The notes: generated by a model from the sequence alone, not told the origin. A DNA stretch of 64,000 nt from Rheinheimera mangrovi (GCF_003990335.1 NZ_CP034683.1:1440501-1504500); one strand, 5' to 3'. Positions 42,500 through 52,387 are shown, numbered from the stretch's first letter. Numbers and translations: made by a program.

Positions 42500-45400
42500 T
42501 TAACGGCAAAGCTGACCTTGTTGGATATAAGGGTTCAGAATAGGAGCCATACCTTTGAGCACCTGCAGTGGCAAGGCTGAGGTAAAACTAAAATCTTCAG
42601 CGCCTTTACCCGGCACAAAAGCGGTTAGGGTGCCGAAGTGATTATCACCCAGATAAAACACAAAAGTGGCGGTACGGTTAATGGTGGTGGCTTGTACTGT
42701 GCGACCCCGAATAACCTGAGTGGCCATTTTGTTGTCACCAGTACCTGTTTTACCACCTATCAGTAAAGGCGAACCATCCACTTTGGTAAATGAGCCCTGT
42801 AAACGACGTGCTGTGCCACCATCTGCAACCTGTGATAAGGCATAGCGCAACGCTCTGGCGACTTCAGGTTTCATCACTCTTTTGGCTTCCTGTGGCTGAT
42901 ATTTTAATTTCACTTCATAAGGTGTATTGGCGGCAAAATGCAGTTGGTCCACTCGTACTGTAGGTAACAACATACCGTCATTCTGAATAATACCAATCAG
43001 CTCGGCTAAAGAGGCAGGTCTGTCGCCTGAGCTACCCAAGGCAGTGCCAAGTGAAGGCACCAGGTGGTCAAAGGCGTAACCAAGTTTCTTCCAGCGTTGA
43101 TGAATATCCAGGAAGGCTTCTACTTCCAGCATTATGCGGATACGGGTATCACGGGCGCTGCGATGTGAAGTTTTAAATAACCAGCGATACACTTGCTGGC
43201 GCTGGTCAGCTGATGCGTCAACAGCTTCCTTAAAGGTGGCTTGCGGGTTTTGTTGCATAAAGCTCAGTAACCATAACTCCAGCGGGTGGACGCGAGCTAT
43301 ATAGCCTTGATCCATCAGACTGAATTTACCCGGACCGTATTTGTTGTACAGTTCATCAATATCTTTCACTGTCAGGTTTTCTTCTGGCAGGCGCTGCTGT
43401 AAGAAGGCACTGAATTTTGCAAAGTCAGAATCTGGCAATAAATAACGGTGCACTGCCGCCAGACGGTCTGGTGTTTGTTTTAAGCCTTCGAAAAAAGTAC
43501 TTAAGCGGTCTTCCTCAGTTTTCTTCTGATACTTACGCCAGAACCGTTGCAGGAAAGAGCTGCCTTCTTTATCAGCAAAACGGCGTAAATAATCCTCACG
43601 ACGAGGGTCTTTGTCGTTTTTCAGTAATAAAGAGGTACTGCCTGCGGTTTGGTAGCTACTGCTGTAGGCCACTATATCGCGCATGATGCGTACAAAAGGC
43701 AGGTTGATCGATTCTTTTAACGACTCCAGCACTGTTGGAACTCTGCTGTCTTCTTTTTTCTGGAAGTTATTAAAAACCTGTAAGCCTCCACCGGTAAAGA
43801 AGCGCTCAGAAGGAGAGGCAGAGTAGGTGCGTTGCAAGGCTGCATCAAGCATTTTCGGTAAACTGCGGTCCGCTGTGTGCGCCATATAAGTGGCTGCCCA
43901 GCTGGTTAAATTATCGTTTGGAGCTATTTCCAGATTGAGCAGATTTTCCGGCAGCTCATCAATAAAGGAGTCGTGCAGTTCAGCGACTATCTCCAGGTAG
44001 GTCGTCAATACACGTAACTTGGCGGTAGACCCCAGCTCCAACTTACTGCCTTCGTTTAAATCAAAAGGTTGATCGGTATTGTCGGTTTGCACCCTTACTC
44101 TGTTGCCACCCGGTGTTTTTTCAAACAGTGTAAAGCTGTAAGTGACTTTGTCGGTATTGGTCGCACTTAATAACCTCTCGCCCAAAAGCCCTACTTTCTC
44201 TGCTACAGCAGGGGAGGCCAGGCTGTTCAGATAATGACTGACTTTTTGCTGCAGTTCATGATGCAAAGACACTTTGGCGGTTAAATCCAGCCGGTCTAAA
44301 TCATACAGCTGTTGGTTCAGTAAGTTACCCAGACGGCCACGCGCAACATTGATACCTTTCAGGGTCTGGGCATCTTGTTTAATCCCAGGCGCTTTACCGC
44401 CTTTAAACAATAAACGTTGTGACATGGCGGAATCTGCTAGTTCTTTATCTATCACATTGGCATTGGCCAGCACACGTAAATGGCTGTTGGTCAGCTCTTC
44501 TAAATCATCGTGACCTTGTAACAAATAATACGATGGCCGACGCTGCGCTATCATCAGTGCCAGTACCTGCCGCAAAGCCAAACCTCTCAGACTTTTATTC
44601 TGCTCTGTAGGCTCAGCATTTAAAACCTGATTAAACCGGCCAAAGTCTGTGCCAAACCAGGCCCATAGTGCATCACCTACACCATGCACTTCACCAAAAC
44701 CCGGAGCGGACGATAGCGGCACAGAGTTCAGATAATCCAGCACAATTTCATGACGGGTTAAAGAGGTGTCTGCACCATAGCGATAAGCTCGTACTGAGCC
44801 TGACACCATCTGTAAAAATTTATCAGTAAAACTCTGAGTTAAGCCCTGTGGCGAATGCCGGTATTTTTCTATCTGAGTGGCGAGCGTACTACCACCAGCA
44901 GATTGGCCCTCTAAATTGAGAACTTTAGTCACCTGAGACACTGCCGCCATCATAAAACGTGGCCAGTCTACGGCCGGGTTAGATCGGGCTGGTGAGGTGA
45001 GCAGTTTACGGTTTTCGATAAATAACAAGCTGTTACGTACTACCGCAGGCACATCAGCCGGATGTTTATAGACCCGTTGCGGATGAGAAAATGAAAACAG
45101 TTCTTCGTTGCGGCAATCCCCGATTAATAAACCACCCTGAGCTTTTTCACGGTAGGGCGGGAAAAAACCTAACTGGGTATAAAACAGCAGTTCAGATGAA
45201 AATGCGGCTTGTTGTTCTACAACAAAATTACTTTGCGTTAAACGCGGAATAAATTTAGAGAGCTTGGAATAGCCTAACCGTTGATCAAAAGGCCCGGCTA
45301 TCGGATAAGACACCTGATCAGTGGCACCAGATTGCAGCTGATAGGTTAGTTTTTTGGCGTAAAGGCTGATTTCTTTTGATTGATAATGTGCTGTGTGCAG

Positions 45401-45598
45401 CTCATAAGCGACCAGTGCTGCACCAGAGAGCAGCAACAAAATAAGTAGCCAGGGGATCAGGCTACGACGCTTGTGTTTGATCACCGGCGCAGGTTGCTCT
45501 GACGGTCTTTCGTCACGGTAGTTATCAAATTGCATTTGATTAAAATCTGGTGGGGATGACAAGTTCTTATCCATGAGTTCAGGCATCTGCCATGTCAT
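42500..45598 (-). CDS. Bifunctional penicillin-binding protein (class A-like)
   Basis: A 1032-residue protein. TM segment at residues ~47-67, then a GT51 transglycosylase domain (LFIENRKLL, with SAGGSTLATQIEKY matching GGSTITQQ). The transpeptidase domain has SxxK in GSTAK, a Tyr-Ser-Ala-Ser segment in the SxN position, and KTG in GGKTGTGDN. It polymerises and cross-links peptidoglycan in the periplasm. It is longer than PBP1a/1b and has a charged insert between the two domains (YQKKTEEDRLST); this looks like the long transglycosylase proteins of Alteromonadales rather than mrcA/mrcB. Starts at 45598, 45583 and 45577 are possible. Convergent with the GGDEF-EAL gene. Confidence 0.9.
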   Translation of the reverse strand: MTWQMPELMDKNLSSPPDFNQMQFDNYRDERPSEQPAPVIKHKRRSLIPWLLILLLLSGAALVAYELHTAHYQSKEISLYAKKLTYQLQSGATDQVSYPIAGPFDQRLGYSKLSKFIPRLTQSNFVVEQQAAFSSELLFYTQLGFFPPYREKAQGGLLIGDCRNEELFSFSHPQRVYKHPADVPAVVRNSLLFIENRKLLTSPARSNPAVDWPRFMMAAVSQVTKVLNLEGQSAGGSTLATQIEKYRHSPQGLTQSFTDKFLQMVSGSVRAYRYGADTSLTRHEIVLDYLNSVPLSSAPGFGEVHGVGDALWAWFGTDFGRFNQVLNAEPTEQNKSLRGLALRQVLALMIAQRRPSYYLLQGHDDLEELTNSHLRVLANANVIDKELADSAMSQRLLFKGGKAPGIKQDAQTLKGINVARGRLGNLLNQQLYDLDRLDLTAKVSLHHELQQKVSHYLNSLASPAVAEKVGLLGERLLSATNTDKVTYSFTLFEKTPGGNRVRVQTDNTDQPFDLNEGSKLELGSTAKLRVLTTYLEIVAELHDSFIDELPENLLNLEIAPNDNLTSWAATYMAHTADRSLPKMLDAALQRTYSASPSERFFTGGGLQVFNNFQKKEDSRVPTVLESLKESINLPFVRIMRDIVAYSSSYQTAGSTSLLLKNDKDPRREDYLRRFADKEGSSFLQRFWRKYQKKTEEDRLSTFFEGLKQTPDRLAAVHRYLLPDSDFAKFSAFLQQRLPEENLTVKDIDELYNKYGPGKFSLMDQGYIARVHPLELWLLSFMQQNPQATFKEAVDASADQRQQVYRWLFKTSHRSARDTRIRIMLEVEAFLDIHQRWKKLGYAFDHLVPSLGTALGSSGDRPASLAELIGIIQNDGMLLPTVRVDQLHFAANTPYEVKLKYQPQEAKRVMKPEVARALRYALSQVADGGTARRLQGSFTKVDGSPLLIGGKTGTGDNKMATQVIRGRTVQATTINRTATFVFYLGDNHFGTLTAFVPGKGAEDFSFTSALPLQVLKGMAPILNPYIQQGQLCR

Positions 45599-45678
45599 TC
45601 GATTTTAACTGGTATAGGCTTGTTTTGCAGCTGAATTTTAGTGAAGTTTGTGGTTCAAACATACTGATTTATCTCCAT

Positions 45679-46521
45679 TTACTGCTTTGGCTTTGCTTTT
45701 GACTTCAAGGTCGGCTCTAAAACCCTGCCGTCAAACCATAATTCAAGACTGTGCCGGAAGGCAGGATCGGCCTGAACTTTGGGTATCACACTGTTAATGA
45801 GTTCAATTTGTTGTTTGCCCCAATCACTGTTACTGCAGCCAACAGCCCCGGCAATGGGCAGAGGTAATTCGGCGATAGGCACATAAACCAGCCCTTTGGC
45901 TTGTTCCGGTGCCGTTTTATTCAGATAGGTCAGGACTATGTCGTAGTCCAGAGTGAAATCAATGCGGCCACTCTGAATCATTTTCAGTAAAGCCACAGGT
46001 CCATCATCACCTGAGCGGATTAACTCACTTTTTCGATAAGGTTCCAGTAGCGGTTCCAGATCGCCGTATCTGCGACCCGCTGCCAGCCCAAGTTTAAAGG
46101 TCTTTGCTTCCAACAACCGCGTCAGTTCAAGTGGGGAGCTGAACTGTTGTGTCAGATGATTCGCCAGCGCCTGACGGGTAATAACGCCTTGTGGTCTGTA
46201 CCAATGAGTGGGGGTGCTAAAAACCGCAGTTTTAGTAGGTTGGCTTCTGTGGATCATGCAAGGAAAACACAACTTTTCCCTTTTATTCAGTGCCTGATGA
46301 ATGCGGGTTTGAGGCATCAGTAACACTTGATGCTTTGTTTCGGGTAATTGCTGTTGGAGACTACTTAACAGTTGATCACACAAACCTTGTTGATCAAAAA
46401 GGCCTCCGACAATATGAAAAGGAGGTGCAGTGTTGATTGCCCAGTTCAGTAGAGGTTTCGAGGGACTGGTTACGCCGGTGCTACTGAGCAGCAGTGCCAC
46501 AACAACCAGGACAAATCGCAT
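45679..46521 (-). CDS. Periplasmic solute-binding protein of the TIGR02285 type
   Basis: A 280-residue protein with a signal peptide (LVVVALLLSSTGVTS). SBP_bac_3-like: LLNWAINTAPPFHIVGG at the start, MPQTRIHQALNKREKLCFPCM, VALLKMIQSGRIDFTLDYD. The Cys-Phe-Pro-Cys segment and the dividing R..H pattern fit the TIGR02285 group. No transport genes adjacent; upstream on the same strand is slyD (125 bases away) and downstream is the PBP gene. Ligand unknown. Confidence 0.78.
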   Translation of the reverse strand: MRFVLVVVALLLSSTGVTSPSKPLLNWAINTAPPFHIVGGLFDQQGLCDQLLSSLQQQLPETKHQVLLMPQTRIHQALNKREKLCFPCMIHRSQPTKTAVFSTPTHWYRPQGVITRQALANHLTQQFSSPLELTRLLEAKTFKLGLAAGRRYGDLEPLLEPYRKSELIRSGDDGPVALLKMIQSGRIDFTLDYDIVLTYLNKTAPEQAKGLVYVPIAELPLPIAGAVGCSNSDWGKQQIELINSVIPKVQADPAFRHSLELWFDGRVLEPTLKSKAKPKQ

Positions 46522-46593
46522 CTGAGCTGCGCCTTAGATTTTTCCTTAACATATTGTTAATCTAACGAAAGCATAGCCAGAGGACAAGGTTTA

Positions 46594-46626
46594 ATTCAGT
46601 TCAGTAACAAAGTTGCTGAACTGAAT
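46594..46626. other. Inverted repeat after slyD
   Basis: ATTCAGTTCAG (46594-46604) and CTGAACTGAAT (46616-46626) form a perfect 11-bp stem with an 11-base loop, 20 bases past the slyD stop. A possible terminator-like structure, but no T-run. Confidence 0.5.
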
Positions 46627-46645
46627 ACTTCACCCAAACACAGTT

Positions 46646-47128
46646 TTAATGGTGGTGATGACCACCAACGCCATGCGCATGGCCGTGTTCAATTTCTTCG
46701 TTTGACGCTGCACGCACATCAATCACGTCAATATCAAAACTTAAGGTTTTGCCAGCTAACGGGTGGTTGGTGTCCACCTCAGCTTTAAACATACCTACTT
46801 TAACCACAGTGACCTGACGTTGACCTTGTTCGGTATTCACCACGGCCACCATACCTGGCTTCCATTTTTTTGCGCCCATCAGGTGTTTGACCTGAACGCT
46901 TTGAATGGAATCTTCAGTGCGCTCACCGTAGGCATCGGCCGGAGCCAAAGTGACGTTAAATTTATCACCAGCCTGATGGCCTTCCATTGATTTTTCTAAA
47001 CCTTCAATCAGGTTGCCATGACCTTGCAGGTATAAAACCGGGTCCTGACTTCTGGAGTTTTCTAATACGCCAGTTTCATCTGATAAGGTGTAGTGGAACT
47101 GAACCACAGTGTCTTTAGTGATTTGCAT
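46646..47128 (-). CDS. slyD: SlyD-type FKBP peptidyl-prolyl isomerase
   Basis: A 160-residue protein with the SlyD arrangement: FKBP half-domain (VVQFHYTLSDETGVLENS), insert-in-flap domain (ERTEDSIQSVQ...VNTEQGQRQ), FKBP remainder (HPLAGKTLSFDIDVIDVR) and a His-rich tail ending HGVGGHHHH, which binds nickel. Typical E. coli SlyD is 196 residues; this tail is shorter. It is a cytoplasmic folding factor, and in E. coli assists nickel delivery to hydrogenase. No SD is obvious at ATG 47128. Confidence 0.9.
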   Translation of the reverse strand: MQITKDTVVQFHYTLSDETGVLENSRSQDPVLYLQGHGNLIEGLEKSMEGHQAGDKFNVTLAPADAYGERTEDSIQSVQVKHLMGAKKWKPGMVAVVNTEQGQRQVTVVKVGMFKAEVDTNHPLAGKTLSFDIDVIDVRAASNEEIEHGHAHGVGGHHHH

Positions 47129-47201
47129 TGTTTGTGTATCCGCTGCTTGCTAAAAAATGGCCGCTATTATTACGCAACCCATCAGTCGGGTCGACTTTTT
47201 T

Positions 47202-48053
47202 CTATGATTGATGCAGTAAAGCAGGGTGGGTTTGAGCCCAGCTTAACGGGTCCAGCGCGTAGAAAGAACGTAACTGCTGATACAAAGCGCCGTGTTGAGC
47301 TGCAAATAGGTCAGGTTGTTCAAAAAACACCTCTGAAATCACTGCAAAAAACTCTGCCGGATTGGTGGCTGCATAGGCGTCAAACAAGGTCGGTAAGCCA
47401 AGCGCCAATTGCTTTTGCAGTTGTTCGAATTCATAAGATAAAACCTCTGCCCATTGTTGATAAGCTTCGGTACTTCGAAGCAAAGGCGCACCAGTTGCCT
47501 GACCTTTTAATTGATCCAGTTGATGTGCAAATTCATGGATCACCAGATTATGGCCATCGTTGCAGATTGCTGCTGACTTTAAGGTATCAACCCAGGACAA
47601 GATAATCTGGCCGGTTTGCCAGGACTCCCCCAAACGTACCTGCGCCATTTCGCTAACAACTCCCGCTGCATCGGATTGCGCTGTGGGCACGACAAAAGCA
47701 GCCGGATAAATCAGAATTTGTTTTAGTTTCGGATAATAATGAGGGGGCTTATTTAATAACAACAAACAGGCCTGAGCCGCTATGGTCACTCTCATTTCGT
47801 CAGTGACCACCAAGTCAGCACAACCAATAAATTGCTTTTCTGCGACAAAGACCTGGATTAGCTTTTTCAGTTGTAGCTGTAAGTCGGCAGGTAAGGCGCG
47901 AAAGTAGGGCATGCGCTGCTTTAAAATTTGGCGCCATGCGGCAGGAAAAGGCTGCTGCTGAATTTTTTCCCGGCGATACGCCCTCCAGACCGGCGAAAAA
48001 AATACTGCGGCCAACACCACGAATGTCAACAAGGCTAAAAACAATAAAGGCAC
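47202..48053 (-). CDS. mtfA: MtfA-type zinc metallopeptidase (M90)
   Basis: A 283-residue protein. N-terminal hydrophobic segment (residues 3-23) may anchor it to the membrane. The zinc motif HEFAHQLD (H173, E174, H177) and the C-terminal EFFAVISEVFFEQP (third ligand) define the M90 family. E. coli MtfA binds the repressor Mlc and influences glucose uptake; that role is not tested here. The start is GTG at 48053. Divergent from upp, with 140 bases between. Confidence 0.9.
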   Translation of the reverse strand: MPLLFLALLTFVVLAAVFFSPVWRAYRREKIQQQPFPAAWRQILKQRMPYFRALPADLQLQLKKLIQVFVAEKQFIGCADLVVTDEMRVTIAAQACLLLLNKPPHYYPKLKQILIYPAAFVVPTAQSDAAGVVSEMAQVRLGESWQTGQIILSWVDTLKSAAICNDGHNLVIHEFAHQLDQLKGQATGAPLLRSTEAYQQWAEVLSYEFEQLQKQLALGLPTLFDAYAATNPAEFFAVISEVFFEQPDLFAAQHGALYQQLRSFYALDPLSWAQTHPALLHQS

Positions 48054-48193
48054 AGACAGTGCTCCATTTGGTCTTTGATAATGCAGTTATGGCGTCTGCT
48101 GTTATAAATTCAAGCTCAGTGTGGTGGAACAGGTTGCGTCCTGCAGGAAAAAAACTATAACCTTGGATTAACCCTAAGCGAACGAGCTTCCTG

Positions 48194-48847
48194 ATGAATC
48201 TGTTTCAACTGAATTTATACCCTGGGTTAGTACACCCAATTTTATTACAACTGCGCGATCCACATATCCAAAAAGATCGACTGCGCTTTAAATTTAACTT
48301 AGAACGCTTGGGGTTTTTACTCTCGGCGGAATTAGCAAAAACTCTACCTGTGCATAAGGTTGAAGTACAAACCGTATTGGGAACTACAGAAATACCGGTG
48401 CCCACACAGCCTCCGGTATTAGTGACGGTGTTAAGGGCTGGCCTGGCGTTTTACCAGGGCTTCGCTAATGCCTTTGATGATGCAGATAGCGGTTTTATCG
48501 GCGCATATCGTGTTGAAGGCGAGTCAGCTGAGCAGTTGGAGATCCGGATGAATTACGCGGCTTTGCCTGATTTAACAGGCCGGGATTTGATTTTAATCGA
48601 TCCTATGCTGGCCACGGGAGGGTCCTTACTTAAGGTTTGGCAATTGATTGCAGCTCAGGCAACACCACGTTCTGTGCATGTAGCAGCAGCTATTGCCGCA
48701 CCTGAAGGCGTTGAGGCGTTGCGCCAGCATTTGCCTGAAGACAGTTATCTGTGGTTAGGCGCTTTGGATCAGCATCTGAACGAGCAAGCTTACATAGTGC
48801 CGGGTCTTGGTGATGCCGGAGATTTATGTTTTGGTCCTAAGCTCTGA
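48194..48847 (+). CDS. upp: Uracil phosphoribosyltransferase
   Basis: A 217-residue cytoplasmic enzyme converting uracil and PRPP to UMP. PRPP-binding motif LILIDPMLATGGSLLKV (around residue 130-146) and the C-terminal uracil site YIVPGLGDAGDLCFG are clear. VTVLRAGLAFYQGF is the conserved flexible loop. The length is near the 208-residue norm. ATG preceded by CTTCCTG, a poor ribosome site. It converges on torT with 11 bases between. Confidence 0.92.
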   Translation: MNLFQLNLYPGLVHPILLQLRDPHIQKDRLRFKFNLERLGFLLSAELAKTLPVHKVEVQTVLGTTEIPVPTQPPVLVTVLRAGLAFYQGFANAFDDADSGFIGAYRVEGESAEQLEIRMNYAALPDLTGRDLILIDPMLATGGSLLKVWQLIAAQATPRSVHVAAAIAAPEGVEALRQHLPEDSYLWLGALDQHLNEQAYIVPGLGDAGDLCFGPKL

Positions 48848-48858
48848 GGTTTGGGATC

Positions 48859-49893
48859 TCAGGGCGTTTGAGCCGCTAATGGTTGTCGGATCATCCATTG
48901 TTGTTTGGGGGCAATGATCTGCTGCAAAGGCAAATGTTCAATACTTTGTCTATCCAAAATCCGTATTTGCGGGCTGACTTGTTTGGCGTAAGGTTGTTGT
49001 TCCAGGATCCGTAGAGCTAAATCAATACTGATGCGAGCCTGGATCACTGGCGAATCAGTTGCTGCCGCCAGCAACTGAGCGCTTTGGATCAGCCTGACTA
49101 CCTCTGGATTGGCGTAATACGCCATCACTTCAGTTTTTGTCAGGTTTTCGGCTGAAATAAAATTCTGAGCAACACCAGCAGCCACTGCATTGGCCAGCAC
49201 ATAGTTGGGCTGGTGATGGCTAAACAGCTGCCGCACTAAAGTCGCCTGCGAAAAATTGTCTGTAGCACCATAACCAGCATGCACAAGCTGGAGCGGACTA
49301 CCTTGTAATTCCTGCTTTAAACCCTGTTCTGCATCTTGCACCCATGCAGCCACAGCAGGGCCGGGAAACCAGGCCAGAGTGGCGTTCTGTTGCTGATTGT
49401 GTTTTAACAAATACTGGATGCTTTTGGCCGCCATATCTGCAAAAGACACTGAAGATCGGGCCGTAATAGCCGGGCTCTTAATACCGTTAATCAAATCGAT
49501 GACCGGAATACCGGCATTTTTCAGCTGTAAAATCAGATCATTTAAACCTTCGCTAGAGATAGCGCCAATAATCAGTGCGTCAGCTTTATTACTGACACAA
49601 TCCTGTAGTTGCTGACGTTGGCGCGGTAAGTTCTCATAACCTCCGGCTTCATAAATGCCTAATTGTACGCCCTGACGTTTGGCTTCTTCCGCTAACCCCC
49701 AGGACACGCCCCACCAATAATGATCTTTGCCATGAGGTAACAGAGCACAGAGCCGCCATACTTTAGTGACTTCTTGCAGCGGCTGGTACTGCTGCGGCTT
49801 TCCATCTGCCGTTACGTCAACCGGATACCAGTTTTGCTCTGCCCCTAATGAGAAGCTAAAGCTAAAACCTATTATCAACAACGCTTTGAACAT
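48859..49893 (-). CDS. torT: TorT-type periplasmic TMAO-binding sensor protein
   Basis: A 344-residue periplasmic binding protein with a signal peptide (FKALLIIGFSFSFSLGA). TorT features are clear: EVTKVWRLCALLPHGKDHYWWGVSWGLAEEAK cut here to its start WRLCALLPHGKDHYWW, then GGYENLPRQRQQLQDCVSNK and VADALIIGAIS-type core. TorT delivers TMAO to the sensor kinase TorS. No torS, torR or torCAD is in the window, so its partners are elsewhere. ATG follows AGGGG with 5-base spacing. Convergent with upp. Confidence 0.88.
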   Translation of the reverse strand: MFKALLIIGFSFSFSLGAEQNWYPVDVTADGKPQQYQPLQEVTKVWRLCALLPHGKDHYWWGVSWGLAEEAKRQGVQLGIYEAGGYENLPRQRQQLQDCVSNKADALIIGAISSEGLNDLILQLKNAGIPVIDLINGIKSPAITARSSVSFADMAAKSIQYLLKHNQQQNATLAWFPGPAVAAWVQDAEQGLKQELQGSPLQLVHAGYGATDNFSQATLVRQLFSHHQPNYVLANAVAAGVAQNFISAENLTKTEVMAYYANPEVVRLIQSAQLLAAATDSPVIQARISIDLALRILEQQPYAKQVSPQIRILDRQSIEHLPLQQIIAPKQQWMIRQPLAAQTP

Positions 49894-49955
49894 GAAATCC
49901 CCTTTTTATATCTGTATAAAACTAGAGGAGATTTCAGCACTTGGCGAATAGTCTT

Positions 49956-51227
49956 TTAGTGTTGAGCCAGTTTTTTGCGTAAATGCCAGAAATACCACAG
50001 CACCATAGCCACCACCAGTGGAATGCTGATGGACTCTATGGTTTTAGCGGGCCACTGCGGGATCCAGTGCACTATGGCTTGCTGAGCTTTGGTTAAAAGT
50101 TGCAGCGAGTAGTAGCTGATAGCGACCACCGACAAGCGCTCGACTGCACTTTGTAATTTAAGCTGCAAGTGGGCTCTTTTATCCATAGACGATAACAGCG
50201 TCTGATTTTGCCAGGCCAGCTTTAAGTTAATTTGAGTACGCAGCAATTCAGTTGAACGGCCCAAACGTTCGGCCAGTTGTTGCTGACGCTTTAAAATCGA
50301 CTGTGCTGTGCGCCAGGCTGGTGTTAAGCGTCGTTCGGTAAAATGTTGCAACGACATTAAGCCTTCAACAGGCTGTTCATCCAGACTTTTTAGCCTGTCC
50401 AATGTCAGTTGATAGTAGGCATGACTGGCCTGCAATCTGCTGCTGTTTTCTGAAATCTGATGTTCTGTTTGCGCTGCCAATTGGATCAGTTCATCCAGCA
50501 ACTGCTCGTCATTGCCCTGTTTTTGTTCGATGCGCGAGGTGATGACCGCCAGTTGCTGCTCTTGTTGTGGTAACTGATGCAGTGCTTGCTTGCAGTAAGG
50601 CCAGGCTAACAGAGCCAGTTTGCGGTAGTTGCCCAAATCAAACAACTGCTGCACTAAGGCGCCTAAAGCACTGCGGCTTAAGCCGTTATCCAGCACCAGC
50701 ATGCGGCCAGCACCTTCGTTGTGTTTACGAAAGTCGGTCCAAATTCTGGCTTTGCCGTTAAATACCATGCTGCTGATTAAATGTTCACTGACAAAAAGCT
50801 GTGTTGGATCTTGTGTCGCCAGTTGAGCCGGCTGAACTATGCTCAGCTGTACCACCCGAAACAATTGCCCTGGCAGGCTGGCAAACCATTCATGATCCGG
50901 CACTAATTCCTGCGGATCACAAAACAGGCTGGGTGCTGTACCAGTGCGGATAAAGGTATAGGTAGAGAATTCATTATGTCGCTCCCAGCGCAGCCAACTG
51001 GCGCCCAGTTGCAAATTACAATCTTGTTCATGTGGCTCGAGGTTTTTACCCTGTTGCAGCGCCAGTTGCTGCATGGCCTGATATTCAGCAGTGCGTGAAG
51101 TGGTGGATAAGGTCAGTACAAACTGACAGAGCTGACAAGGAGAGTCCAGAGCCGGAAAAAAGCGTTGCTGTAATTCTTGTTCCAGCAAATCGCGTTGCGG
51201 GTGTTGGCGTAAATAAAGTTGAACCAT
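49956..51227 (-). CDS. DUF3422-family membrane protein
   Basis: A 423-residue protein with the DUF3422 pattern: N-terminal HPQRDLLEQELQQRFFPALD, LASWLRWERHNEFSTYTFI-like core, WTDFRKHNEGAGRML, and a long helical middle. The C-terminus has two hydrophobic helices (AISYYSLQLLTKA and ESISIPLVVAMVLWYFWHL), so it is an inner-membrane protein with a cytoplasmic N-terminal domain. Function unknown. ATG 51227 is chosen because GGAG is 6 bases upstream, rather than TTG 51239. It is divergent from the DNA-ligase gene. Confidence 0.88.
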   Translation of the reverse strand: MVQLYLRQHPQRDLLEQELQQRFFPALDSPCQLCQFVLTLSTTSRTAEYQAMQQLALQQGKNLEPHEQDCNLQLGASWLRWERHNEFSTYTFIRTGTAPSLFCDPQELVPDHEWFASLPGQLFRVVQLSIVQPAQLATQDPTQLFVSEHLISSMVFNGKARIWTDFRKHNEGAGRMLVLDNGLSRSALGALVQQLFDLGNYRKLALLAWPYCKQALHQLPQQEQQLAVITSRIEQKQGNDEQLLDELIQLAAQTEHQISENSSRLQASHAYYQLTLDRLKSLDEQPVEGLMSLQHFTERRLTPAWRTAQSILKRQQQLAERLGRSTELLRTQINLKLAWQNQTLLSSMDKRAHLQLKLQSAVERLSVVAISYYSLQLLTKAQQAIVHWIPQWPAKTIESISIPLVVAMVLWYFWHLRKKLAQH

Positions 51228-51484
51228 AACAGACTCCAAAACTAAAAAACAAACAAGCCCCTGAACTAAAGCAGTATCCGTACCCAGCCATGACAGTCTG
51301 ATGTCAATTGTTTGATTATATTGATAAATTTAATCTTCTCTCTGTGAGATTTCTTTGAGGATCAATACCTTGATGTGCTTTTCCTGCACAACAAAGCACT
51401 AAAGAAGTGCACTTCTGTTAACACTTTATTTTCAAATGAAACGAACTACACTTAAAACAGGAACACAACAAGGAGGGCAAACCA

Positions 51485-52315
51485 ATGCGAACTTTGTATT
51501 TGTCGCTGTGTTGTACGACTATGCTGGCCACAGCACCGGCTTTTGGTCTTGAAACATTACCCCAGTTACAACTGGCTCAGAGCTATCAGCAGCAAGGAAT
51601 GCTGTCTGCTTTTTGGATCAGTGAAAAACTTGATGGGGTTCGTATCTTTTGGGATGGCAAGCAAGTGCGCAGTCGCAGCGGGCAATGGATTAAGCTGCCA
51701 GACGAGTTACTGAAGCAACTGCCTGCTTTTGCGCTTGACGCTGAATTATGGGCCGGCAGAGGTCAGTTTCAGCAGGTGATGCAGGCTTTACAAAGCTCTG
51801 GAGCCGGGCTCTGGCAGGGTATTCGGCTAATGGTGTTTGATGCACCACAACAGCCCGGCACTTTTACCGAACGGTTGCAGTTTTTACAACAGCAATTACC
51901 GCAGACCGCATTTGTGCAGTTGTTACCCCAACAGCAGTTGCAGACAAAAGCTCAGCTTGATGAGTTATTGCAGCAGGTTGTGGCACAAGGTGGGGAAGGC
52001 CTGATGTTGCATCATGCAGAGGCTCTTTACCAAAGTGGGCGGGTCAGTCATTTACAAAAGCTGAAACTCTTTGAAGACGCAGAAGCCAGAGTGGTGGCGC
52101 ATTTACCGGGTAAAGGCCAGTTTACCGACATGATGGGTGCTTTATTGGTGGAGTTACCAGATGGCCGACGTTTTAAATTAGGCTCAGGCTTTACGGTGGC
52201 AGAACGTCAAAATCCGCCGGAAATAGGGCGTTTAGTCACTTTTCAATACCAGGGGCTGACCCATAAAGGCACACCTCGTTTTGCCGTTTTTGTGCGGGAG
52301 CGACCAGAGCCATAA
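51485..52315 (+). CDS. Exported ATP-dependent DNA ligase, LigE type
   Basis: A 276-residue protein with a signal peptide (SLCCTTMLATAPAFGLE), so periplasmic. Nucleotidyltransferase motifs: K48 in EKLDG (motif I), FALDAELW (motif III), EGLMLHH (motif IV), LQKLKLF (motif V). The OB-like C-terminus is short (KGKGQFTDMMGALLVEL region). LigE-type ligases seal DNA nicks with ATP, and are exported in Neisseria and relatives. No ATP-dependent ligase partner genes are adjacent. AAGGAGG precedes ATG. Likely roles: DNA processing during uptake or biofilm formation, as an inference. Confidence 0.88.
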   Translation: MRTLYLSLCCTTMLATAPAFGLETLPQLQLAQSYQQQGMLSAFWISEKLDGVRIFWDGKQVRSRSGQWIKLPDELLKQLPAFALDAELWAGRGQFQQVMQALQSSGAGLWQGIRLMVFDAPQQPGTFTERLQFLQQQLPQTAFVQLLPQQQLQTKAQLDELLQQVVAQGGEGLMLHHAEALYQSGRVSHLQKLKLFEDAEARVVAHLPGKGQFTDMMGALLVELPDGRRFKLGSGFTVAERQNPPEIGRLVTFQYQGLTHKGTPRFAVFVRERPEP

Positions 52316-52387
52316 AAAGCCAGTCTGCGCCTCTTGTAGCGGCCTGAACAACCAGACAGAATAGCGACCTTCATTGATGAGGTAGCT

